This document shows, piece by piece, positions 25,191-33,571 of a stretch of DNA of 59,283 bases. The DNA comes from Calycina herbarum (taxonomy: Eukaryota; Ascomycota; Leotiomycetes; Helotiales; Pezizellaceae): NCBI GenBank assembly GCA_001414485.1, contig LLEY01000269.1:1-59283 (forward strand), given 5' to 3'. A program made the position numbers and the translations under genes. The notes beneath the pieces were generated by a model that saw only the letters and a list, made by a program, of their open reading frames with translations, did no database searches and was not told the origin of the DNA. Position 1 is the first letter of the stretch. Each line of letters begins with the position of its first letter.

Positions 25191-25857
25191 TATCTCTTTA
25201 TAGATATAAATCTTTAATCTTCTACGAAAGAGTTCTATAAGAGTAATAGTATTCTATCCCGATTTCGTTCTATAATATTAGAATTCATTAGTGTAATCTA
25301 TTACTAATCTGGTTTAGCATAAGTCTAAGAGCTTACGTATAGTAGTTCGGATTATATTAAAGTCTCTAAAGACTTTTCTAATAGTTACTTTAAATCCTCT
25401 CTAAGATTTAAATATAATCTTAGTTAATTCTATCTTTCTATCTTTATCCTCGTTTTCGAAGAAATCCTTTAAATATAGCTAAGCCTATTCTAATGCCGAT
25501 CCTCTTAGGTAGGAGATAGCGAAGATAGTTCGTGAATTATAATTACCTTTAAATTTGTCTAAATTAAAGTTGAAATAGATATCTATTTAAAGAAGAAACG
25601 AGTTAAGTTCCTTATACTTCCTATAATACGTGTCTAGTATCTTAACTTTAATAGACTTAAGTACTTCGACCTTATAGAGCTCGGGGGCGTCTAGTATACT
25701 AACGTTGTCGTTATCCTTAGCTAGTTATATACTAGTAGATATTCTCCTAGTAGTACTTCTAGATATTCCTACGACGTTGGTTTAACTAGTATTTAAGCTA
25801 GTAGTAGCGGGGGTTACTAGAGCTATAGCGACTGAACTTCTAAGCAGGTGCTTAAAG

Positions 25858-26306
25858 TATAACGAAACTCTATATAAACTTAAATAAAGGTAACTAAGTC
25901 TCGAAGGTTAGTATATAGGTAAGAAGTATAGATATACTAGGTTGTTTACTTAGAAGTAAACTCGTTACTTATATTAAAGATATTAAATAAAATAATAAGA
26001 TTAATAACTAAAGTTAAGTACGAAGCTTCTATCTAATAGCAGACGTGCTAGTCTTATATAGAACCTTTCGTACTACCTGGATCCCTATATAAGCCTAGAT
26101 CCCTAGATCTCTATAGATCCTCTATAGGATCTAAGAGGATCTATTATATAACTTCTAACAGTTATCTAATAGTAAGATCCTAGAATACCTAAATACTTTT
26201 ATATTACTAATTCTCTCTAGTATTATCTTCTATTTCCTAGATATCGTGCCTTGTTCTATTAGAGCGCCGTCTAGACTACTTACTACGTATAACGTGATTC
26301 GTAACA
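25858..26306 (-). mobile_element. Gypsy A' 5' LTR, minus orientation
   Basis: 449 bp, TATAACGAAACTC to CGTGATTCGTAACA on the plus strand. Its outer end (26306) abuts gypsy B sequence, so this element inserted into gypsy B. The U3 part (26050-26250) differs from the other gypsy A LTRs and holds short GGATC-rich repeats. Confidence 0.8.
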
Positions 26307-26413
26307 CTACCTCCGCTAATATAGGTTATAGATTAGAAAGAGTAGGAAGTAGAAGAAGTCTTAGCTAAAAAGACAATTCGTAGAAAGCTCTAATATAGAG
26401 TTAAATAGTTAAG

Positions 26414-26840
26414 TGTAACGAAACTCAAACGAACTAAACAAAGATGACTAAGTCTCGAAGGTTGGTATGCAGGTAAGAAGTACAGATGCGCCGGGTTGTT
26501 CACTTGGAAGTGAACTCGTTACTTGTATCAAAGATGTCAAACAAGATGATAAGATTGATAACTAAAGTTGAGCACGAAGCTCCTATCTAATGGCAGACGT
26601 GCCAGTCTTATATAGAACCTTCGTTCCCCTGGGTAGCCAACTCGCTCGTCGAGCTGGCGATCCAACGAGCTGGTTCGCCTAGCGATCCAGCGGTCCGTCA
26701 CGTGATCATTATAATGAAATCCTTGGATCGCTTAGCTAACCTAACCGATCCCTATCTACTATAAGAGTATTCCGATAGTGCTTAACCTGTCAGGACGCCG
26801 CCTGGTCTTCACTTATCACGTGTGCACGTGATTCGTGACA
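26414..26840 (-). mobile_element. Near-intact solo LTR of gypsy A family, duplication TTAAG
   Basis: 427 bp, TGTCACGAATCACG to GTTTCGTTACA in its own sense. Both terminal TG and CA are intact and most CpA/TpG sites are preserved. Exact 5-bp duplications TTAAG flank it (26409-26413 and 26841-26845), and the unoccupied host is seen near 43951. It is the best reference for the unmutated gypsy A LTR. Its promoter-like TATATAAGAC segment is shared with all copies. Confidence 0.9.
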
Positions 26841-27057
26841 TTAAGCTACGACCCTGATCTACAGTAGTATCTAGCCTCGAATTTTAAGTATTATCTATAT
26901 AAATTATATAACTTTCACCTCTCTGATCCAGCCCGCGCTGGCTTGCTAAGAGTATTACAAAGCTAGATACGAGCGTAGGAGGACGGTATAGACGATTACG
27001 ACTATCTTACAGACGATTCGGTCGCAACACAAAGCTTGCGGACAAGCTTTTTCAAAA

Positions 27058-27070
27058 GGGGGGGGGGGGG
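27058..27070 (+). other. Polypurine tract of gypsy B, 13-G homopolymer
   Basis: AAAA followed by 13 G, then TAA and the LTR start. In an LTR element this is where plus-strand DNA synthesis is primed. The complete copy has AAAAGAGGGGG at the same place, so the G run has expanded here or its length is a sequencing error. Confidence 0.7.
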
Positions 27071-27073
27071 TAA

Positions 27074-27327
27074 TGTTACGGCGCTGGTCCGTAACCTGGA
27101 AGAATACACGTGACCTTAGCAACCACCTTAGCAACCACCTTGGCAACCACCTCGGGAATGACGACGCTGGAATAACAACGCCAGGAATGACGACGCTAGA
27201 ATGACAACGACCCCTTTCCTCTGGGTATATATACCGCGTTGCCCTCGTAGATAGATCTGTAGTTTTAAATTCTCGTATTTACACACACATACTCTTGTGC
27301 CTTTGCCTTCAGTTGTGGTTCGTGACA
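27074..27327 (+). mobile_element. Gypsy B 3' LTR, lightly mutated
   Basis: TGTTACGGCGCTGG to TTCGTGACA, 254 bp. It begins with an inverted repeat (TGTTACGG...CCGTAAC). It carries an array of 12-bp units (CCTTAGCAACCA, three copies near 27113-27150), then about four 14-16-bp units based on GAATGACGACGCT. A TATATATACC box lies at about 27228. The arrays are absent from the LTRs at 31150 and 44176. The right flank is the FunK1-like gene. Confidence 0.8.
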
Positions 27328-27995
27328 TATCTCTTACGTTGTTCGTCTAGACCTTCCCTTCAAGGTATCGCTCGTAGAAGCCTCTAACATTGTAGTAAAC
27401 ACGCCCTGTAAGTTCCTCAAGTATCTGCTGGTCAACTTCATCGTGTGTTTACTTAATTCCTCTTTGAGAAGCCGAGCTGGATCGTAGTAGCGTGTTAAAG
27501 ACGGCTTTCTCGAAGGCAGTCGGTGGCGTCGAAGAACTCGTTCGCGTAATCAACTTAAACACTGTATATCAAATATCCGCGTTATTCGAAGTCGGTGTGC
27601 TAGGTTTATTCCTGACAATCAGCTCCACTAGAGGGATAGCTGATGCGATATCTAACTGGTTCGAATCCACGCGCCTGTATAGTATAGCAAGGTTGCTAGA
27701 GACAGTTCTGTCAGCTATTCGTGAAGGAAGGATTCGAGCAGCTGGTTCAATTAGCAGAGCTTGGATAAGATCGAGCACAAGGGATTTAGCAACTATATAT
27801 ATTAGCTAGTGAGGTGGTCACATGAAGTTAAGCAATACCTGCTGTGACAGTCGTCGAAAAGACAGCTTGCACTACATCGGACGATGAGGCGACACCAAGG
27901 TCCAAACGAGTTGATTCAAATCGATGACGGAAGGTGGCTAGCCGTTCCTTGATCGGGTTACGCCTGATTTTATCAAGTTCGGAGGTTATGGCCAT
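27328..27995 (-). pseudogene. FunK1-family fungal protein kinase, N-terminal part, truncated by gypsy B
   Basis: From an ATG at 27995 the minus strand reads MAITSELDKIRRNPIKERLA, with an ATFRHRFESTRLDLG block and SSSDVVQAVFSTTV before a TAA. After a frame change near 27800 it resumes as LDLIQALLIEPAARILPSRI, ..DSNQLDIASAIPLVELIV, a TGA where FunK1 relatives have Trp (ADI*), TPPTAFEKAVFNT, SSSASQRGIK, a second stop, and THDEVDQQILEELTGRVYY..GFYERYLEGK. These match, from memory, the N-terminal region that precedes the kinase domain in Pezizomycotina FunK1 proteins. The kinase domain itself is missing: gypsy B begins at 27327. At least two stops and one frameshift make it a pseudogene. RIP is milder here than in the transposons. 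Confidence 0.65.
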
Positions 27996-28367
27996 AATCG
28001 CAGATTAAAAAGAACGCGAATGGAGTATTAAGGACCTGTGATGTGAGGATGCAAGTTATCGCGAATGCGCTTCGGCCTAGTGGGCCGTGCGGTCTGATTA
28101 CATAAGATATGTTGATCGAGATAAATTTAGCTTTCTCTTGAGCTTCACACTGTAACGTTTTTTTATCGATAAAGTTGCAGTTCTCCATTGGCGGGCGGAA
28201 TGAAACGTAGGGGAATAAGGAAGCTGATGACATGATGAAGAACCGGAACGGATTAATTGCAAGCCCGGCGTCTTCGTCGACAGGGATCAAGCCGCAACCG
28301 CTCCAAGGGGTATATAAAAAAGGTGCCAGGCTCGCTGCGCCAACCTCCACCTCTAGTTTTCGTCGCT
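27996..28367. promoter_or_regulatory. Divergent promoter between FunK1 pseudogene and phosphotransferase gene
   Basis: 372 bp between the two start codons, which face away from each other. A TATA box (TATATAAAAA, 28311-28320) lies 48 bp before the plus-strand ATG. A pyrimidine-rich CAACCTCCACCTCTAG segment (28341-28356) resembles a fungal transcription start region. GATA motifs occur near 28113 and 28164. The base composition is balanced, unlike the flanking transposons. Confidence 0.6.
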
Positions 28368-29482
28368 ATGGATGTCTCTGGTTATGCAGCAAAGCCGGAC
28401 GCTTATGATACACTCTCAGCCTACCAGATCGCCAAGTTCATCAACGAGCATGGACTTGTGAGGGACGAAGTCGATCATTTTGCGGCCGACCTTCTCGGCA
28501 GTCCTGTCTCTGCCACACCAATGCAAGGTGCGACCAGCTATACTGTGTCTGGAGACGAGGCGGCTCAGGTCGTCCAGTTTCGGCGCTCCCAATTACCCAT
28601 GAGACAAATTGAGGTTGCAAGACAACTTTATGGAGATTTTGTCCCCGAATGCAAGTCCCAAGGCATGTTTGGGCCAGTCCACGTGTACGTGGCAAATCTT
28701 GTCCCCGGACCGGCTTTCTGTCGAGTCAGGAGTCAGTTCTTTTCTCCTGCCCCTACAATGGAACAACGTCTGCAGCAAACTGTGCAAGACTTTGCAAGGT
28801 CTGATGCCACATCTATGGTTGTTTATGTTGTATGTCTGGTTGACGAAAGACCGTATAGATTCTTTGCTTCGGCGTGGATCAACAAACCTGCCCATACGTT
28901 GGAGCCGCCTCCTGGCTTACTTGACGAGTACTCCAAGATCTTGGATGAAGTCTCTCCAGACCTGCCTGCCCAACTTCAAGCAAAGCTAGACGATGTTCGC
29001 CAAGAGCTTCCACGGCTCTTCCGGTCCTGCTATCCTATGGTTCTCCAACATGATGATCTTTTAGAAAACAATATTCATGTGGATGAGGCCACCGGCCATA
29101 TCACAGGCAAGTGTCCATGCGGAATTTTCCTTTTTCCCTCACTTTGGTGTTCTCTGGAGTGATGTCTAGGGAGATGAAGACTAATTGTCTTGTTATAGGC
29201 ATCATCGATTGGGCTGACGCTAAGATTGCCCCGTTCGGCGTGTCCCTTGCGAGTATGGAGGTCGTCCTTGGTATCCAGACTAGAACCAATTGGCACTTTC
29301 ACCCCAACCATAATAGCCTTCGGGAATTATTTTGGAAAACTTTCTACCGGGTGACTGGCCATATCTCGAAAGATGATCGGCGTTCAATCGAAGTTGCAAG
29401 GCTGTTTGGATTCTTCCGAGAGTATAGCCTTGAGAAAAAAGAACATGCAATCGTATACCTTTCCGCCTTATGTCTGCTTTAA
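28368..29482 (+). CDS. Aminoglycoside-phosphotransferase-fold (APH/choline kinase-like) protein
   Basis: Two exons, 28368-29106 and 29199-29482, give 340 residues (MDVSGYAAKPDAYDTLSAYQ...). The start at 28368 is chosen because it follows a TATA box and short pyrimidine-rich leader; the frame is open further upstream, but that part overlaps the promoter. The kinase-fold core is seen as an N-lobe/hinge segment VHVYVANLVPG (residues about 107-117), the catalytic loop LQHDDLLENNIHVDEATG (about 226-243, with Asp and Asn in place), and IIDWADAKIAPFG across the splice (about 248-260), which holds the metal-binding Asp. These are hallmarks of the fungal APH family (Pfam APH type); the substrate cannot be inferred. 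No in-frame stop is visible. It is the only intact-looking gene in the window. Confidence 0.8.
29107..29198 (+). other. GC-AG intron of the phosphotransferase-like gene
   Basis: 92 nt, GCAAGT at the 5' end and TTATAG at the 3' end. Removing it joins TG...IIDWADAK in frame: G from position 29106 plus GC from 29199-29200 makes a Gly codon. The reading frame fails without splicing (stop at 29162). A CTAAT branch-like motif lies at 29181-29185. GC donors are a known minor class in fungi, usually with strong AAGT context as here. Confidence 0.75.
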
Positions 29483-30011
29483 ATAAGGTACTTGTTATTA
29501 ACATAGTTCTAAAAGGATTTGTTTGACCGGATATAGTCTTTTATTAGTCTAATCAATCAACATAACGTGCTCTATGTCTTGTTAAGACTTATGTAACTTT
29601 ATATGTATTACCTAGATATAGATATAGTATAGTAAAGCTATTATAAGTTCTAATAATAAGTAAAGCTTAGAAGCAAGTACTAGGCTTCTACTCTCTTATA
29701 TACACAAATATGTTCATATATATAGAGATACTCGGTGAAGTAGGTCAGTCTTAAAGGTAGAGAATAAGCAAGTTCCTAGCTCTCTAAGGTTTGAGTAGGA
29801 ATAAAGGGGCTCTATATATAGTCCTCTATCCTGCTCTGACGACAGTTAGCACCGATAGCTATAACAGATACCAACAGCTATAGCACATCGATATATATCA
29901 CCCGTCCAGTGTATAGGGAAAGCCCTACATCCAACGTTTGATTTACTATATTAATACAAATGTGGCGTTGGATGTAAGGCTTATCGGCCCGCTCTATACC
30001 AGGATAGCTGT
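29483..30011. other. Intergenic sequence after the phosphotransferase-like gene
   Basis: A/T-rich, partly RIP-like (29500-29880). No coding frame recognised. It contains the inverted repeat described separately at 29922-29980. Confidence 0.5.
29922..29980. repeat. Inverted repeat, 15-nt arms, possible small MITE
   Basis: Arms GCCCTACATCCAACG (29922-29936) and CGTTGGATGTAAGGC (29966-29980) pair at 14 of 15 positions around a 29-nt spacer. Weaker similarity extends outward: CCAGTGTATAG on the left and CTATACCAGG on the right. It could be a miniature inverted-repeat element of about 95 bp or a transcribed hairpin; no target duplication is clear. Confidence 0.5.
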
Positions 30012-30596
30012 TTAACGAGAAGACGCGGGCACTAATAAAGCACTGCACATTCTAGTCAGTGCGCGAGTGGAAGTTTCGTAAAGACTGGAGAACAGGTGGG
30101 GAAAGATAAGGAACCCTTGCGCAAATCGGGACTTTTGGATACTGAATCGTGCCACGCCTGAAAGGCTGGGGCCGTAAGATCGACTGAACAACTGGGACAC
30201 TAACCTGGACGAGGAGGAGCTCCCCGAGATCCTCGCCCGATACCAGAGGTACCTAGATATTTTCAAACGCATCCTAGAGGAAGAAGAAGAGGAGATATCG
30301 GGGGGGAGAAAGCACTCTCTGACCTCGTGAGGCGTTCCGAGGATTCGGGGGCCATGTAGCTCTATATAATACTATCGTAGGGTCCTAATCATCGCTAGCT
30401 ACGACATTACATAGATGACGAGAAGTGGGATCAACTCGAAGAGCTATTCTTCGAAACAGAAGAGATAGACAAATTTACCGAGCAGAAGATTGCTTAAAAG
30501 GAGCAGTACGAGCAAGACTTAGAGAGGACGAAGGTGGATAAGGCCAACGTGAACAACCAGAAGATAACAGCGGAGGAATTTGTTACCACGCTTTGA
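30012..30596 (+). pseudogene. Decayed coding remnant, acidic/coiled-coil, unknown family
   Basis: Coding-looking peptides occur in shifting plus-strand frames: VREWKFRKDWRTGGER and GTLAQIGTFGY, then LNNWDTNLDEEELPEILARY and YLDIFKRILEEEEEE, then EELFFETEEIDKFTEQKIA, a TAA, and KEQYEQDLERTKVDKANVNN up to a TGA at 30594-30596. The composition is balanced, so this is probably former host or element coding sequence broken by frameshifts and C-to-T changes. I do not recognise the protein; its C-terminal half is acidic and probably helical. Confidence 0.45.
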
Positions 30597-31149
30597 TAAT
30601 AGATTCCGGTGCTCTACTTGTTTCTTTTTCTGTTAGGCTTAGGTAGATTTATAAAGCAATAGCTAGTAGGTAAGATGTTTATCGTATATCTAAATTATAG
30701 TATTAACATTCACGTAGTATGTTCTCTAATATCAGACGAAAAGTGACTTGACATTAGGTAAGAACTGCCTAAGTACGCCGTTGTAGAGATAACCTAAGCT
30801 ATTAACCCTTCTAAGCGCCTCCTCAAATACACCAGGTCTATCGGCTTACTAAGCGAATTATATAGCATCGTGCTCTACCACTTGTAATTTCGTTCTATAT
30901 ATAAACAACGGGTCCGTAGATATTATCGAGCGAGTGTCGGCTTCTATCGGCTTAGCGCGACCTGTATAGGGCTTAAACGTTTGTTATAGGTACCTTTCTA
31001 GGCTTTCCGAGGTAGTAGCGTCTACTACTGCGAAAGAGAGAGAAAAAACAAAAGGTTTAATAGTCTTAAAATCTCTAGCTTAATCCTTTTCTTCACCTGA
31101 AAATAGTTAACTAAGTACTTCTAATAAATAATAGATAGCTAGTATTAAA
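30597..31149. other. Unassigned sequence left of gypsy B
   Basis: Moderately RIP-mutated. No frame or motif recognised. Ends with the TTAAA target site (31145-31149) of gypsy B. Confidence 0.5.
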
Positions 31150-31381
31150 TGTTACGGCGCTGGTCCGTAACACGTGATTCTCGGTCCTACACGTGACCGT
31201 CAGAGCCGTAACGCTTAGACGGATTTATAACGAGATTAAAGGCTCTTTATAGTTAGTAGAAATACCTCTTTTTCGTAGGGTATATATTCCGTATTCCCTC
31301 GTTCTTAGAACTGTAGCTTTAAATTCTCAAATATATATATATATACTCTTATACCTTTATCTTTAGATATAGATTATAATA
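31150..31381 (+). mobile_element. Gypsy B 5' LTR
   Basis: 232 bp, TGTTACGGCGCTGG to GATTATAATA (from GATCGTGACA). Starts with the inverted repeat TGTTACGG...CCGTAACA. Same length as the 3' LTR at 44176-44407. The left target duplication TTAAA is at 31145-31149. Confidence 0.9.
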
Positions 31382-33131
31382 TTATTTAAAGCTTAACCCT
31401 TTTTACTCCCTATAAAGGATTATAATATCAACCGGATTCTACACTCGTAATAGCTAGAAGATCTTATACTTATAATAGTATAATTACAACCCTTCTTCTC
31501 CGTCTATAACAGCTTATATAACCTTTTTTATAACCTCTCCCTACCTTCTCCTCCTTCCTTTCTAATAATATAATAGCCGACACTTGAAGTAGTCGTAGTA
31601 GAAAAGGGAAGACACCTACTAGCTCGTCTCGAACCGAGCCTTAACAACTGGATAACACCCCTAGAGTCGCCCCTCCCTTGCCTGCCTCCCCTACGATAAG
31701 CGAGCCTCCTATAGACGAAAACGTTCGTTTATAGGCTGAAATCCTCTCTTTACGTACGTAACTCCACCAAACCCCGTTGTCTATAAACTACTCTAACAAC
31801 CCTCTCCCGAGCCGCGAGTATACGCAAGCCCTCTAAGAGGCTACTACCAACTCCTCCTATTCCCGATTTAGTTCTAACAATTCTACTCGCAAGTTCTAAG
31901 ATAGCGAGAAACTTAAGAACAGCATCTCCCTATTATATAAGGCCTAGTAGATTATCCTAGCTAGTAAAATAAGAAAGAACCTCTTTAAGAACGAATAAGA
32001 TAAACTTACCTTCGTCTTTATAGCTACTTCTAGCATAGTATAAGAGCACCTAGAACCACAGATAGATTTCGGTTCCTCTATCTTATTTACAGACGTTATA
32101 GATATACTTACATATCTAGATACCTTGTTCGTAGATAGTAACGAAGCTATAGAGGCCTGTAAGGTCTTCTATAAACTCTTAATATAAGAGGACGAGACTT
32201 TTACTATGTTTAAAGCAACCTTCTTAAGTCTTACAACTAAGGCTTATATCCTATTAAGTAAGTAGTCCGAAGATTTATACCAGAAGCTTACGCCAGCTCT
32301 CTAAGTAAGTATCTCGCTAGTCCGAATCACCCTAGCAACCTTTAACCAGTTATATAACCGCTGTCACTCTATCTATTAAGACGGGGTAACTATTAAGGAA
32401 CGCCTCACAGCTCGCTACAACCGCCGCCTACCTATAAGAGGTTTCCCTGCCAGCTACGGATTAACTTACTAACTTCCGGCTCTACGTACTGCTATTGGTT
32501 ATCCGCTAACCCAAAGCCCGGTCCGTTACTCTCTAGTTACAGACCGTAAGACTTCTTTGCCTACTTATAAGAGTATAACTCCTGTCTAGGATATAGCAGA
32601 CGTTATCTATTATAATTATAATAAACCTAGGCACTACGCTAGTAAATGCCCTCTTCCTCGAAAACCCTCTACAGCTATTAAGCTATTAGAAGACGCTAAA
32701 AACTCGTTTACAGACTCCTACGGACTATAAGCGTCTAGAGAAGAATCGGCTAACGAGAAACTCGTCTATAAGAACTCGGGAAAAGAACAGCTCTAAAGCA
32801 AGTCTCCTCTTTAGAGTAAAACAAACTTAGATCTCAACCTCTTAATCTAAGTCGTATAATAGGCGGAAAGGCTTTTATAACTATATATACTTTAATTAAG
32901 AATAGATATACTTTTAATACTACTAAACTTATTAATACTAGAGCAAATAGATAGCTATTTATTAACATAGCTTTAGCTAACCAGTTAAGTTAATATTATA
33001 GACAGGCTATAGAAAAGCTATTATACGTAATATCAATTACAGGGTTTAATAGACATAAAGGACTAGCGATTACTCGCGTTATTCGCTTAATACTAAGTAT
33101 CAATAGATAACAGTTTACTAATACGCTCTTC
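31382..33131 (+). pseudogene. Gypsy B gag and start of protease
   Basis: Gag with a zinc knuckle near 32597-32660 reading YYNYNKPRHYASKCPLPRK (formerly C-x2-C-x4-H-x4-C; two Cys now Tyr). A protease region follows from about 32860. The frame is interrupted at 33131 by the insertion of gypsy A and resumes at 40433: ...NTLF, then LITNISRYNIIIG, the usual C-terminal protease segment. Several TAG/TAA stops; non-functional. Confidence 0.8.
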
Positions 33132-33571
33132 TATTACGAATCACGTGTGAACATATAATAAGTGAAGACCAGGCGGCGCTCTAACAGGTTAAGCACTATC
33201 GGAAACTCTTATAAGTAAAAAGAGAGATCCTTAGACTAGCTAAAGCGATCTATAGACTTCCTTTAGTAAGAAGCATCACGTAACCTAGTCGCCTAAGTCG
33301 CCTAAGTCGCCTATCGACTGAAGCGATCAGGGCGAGCGACTAGAGCGACTGGAACAGGAGACTATAGTTCTATATAAGACTAGCACGTCTACTATTAGAT
33401 AGGAGCTTCGTACTTAACTTTAGTTATTAATCTTATTATCTTATTTGACATCTTTAATATAAGTAACGAGTTCACTTCTAAGTAAACAACCCAGCGTATC
33501 TGTACTTCTTACCTATATACCAACCTTCGAGACTTAGTCATCTTTATTTAGTTTATTTAAGTTTCGTTATA
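33132..33571 (+). mobile_element. Gypsy A 5' LTR (complete nested copy)
   Basis: 440 bp, TATTACGAATCACG to GTTTCGTTATA. Preceded by the target site TCTTC (33127-33131); the partner after the 3' LTR is CCTTC (40428-40432), differing by one C/T, as expected if RIP hit one copy. Confidence 0.9.

Larger units (their letters stand above)
20575..25857 (-). pseudogene. Gypsy A' element body (RT to gag), with two nested insertions
   Basis: Reading leftwards from its 5' LTR (25858-26306): gag (25857-25191), more gag with the former zinc knuckle near 23120-23030, a divergent capsid-side region (22462 down to about 21720), a protease-like region near 21500, then reverse transcriptase to 20575. A pogo element (23332-25190) and a solo LTR1 (22077-22461) are inserted, each with its target duplication, so the host sequence can be read continuously across both. 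The 3' half is missing beyond 20575. Heavily RIP-mutated. Confidence 0.7.
26307..27073 (+). pseudogene. Gypsy B pol 3' end (chromodomain region)
   Basis: Excluding the solo LTR at 26414-26840, this matches 43846-44175 of the complete gypsy B. The chromodomain-like C-terminal segment reads EVEEVLA.K then, after the LTR, LQ*YLASNFKYYLYKLYNFHL. It ends in a purine tract just before the 3' LTR. The right half, from about 26900, is less mutated than the complete copy at 44 kb. The left part is replaced by gypsy A'. Confidence 0.75.

Noticed and set aside
27492..27809. 105-codon plus-strand open frame opposite the FunK1 remnant
   Set aside because: It is the antisense shadow of the FunK1-like coding sequence, whose minus-strand peptides match a known family.
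27973..28350. 125-codon minus-strand open frame in the divergent promoter
   Set aside because: It overlaps the TATA box and leader of the plus-strand gene and the FunK1 start, and has no recognisable domain.
28441..28989. Other-frame open stretches over the phosphotransferase gene
   Set aside because: Shadows of the exon; only the chosen frame carries the catalytic-loop and Asp motifs.
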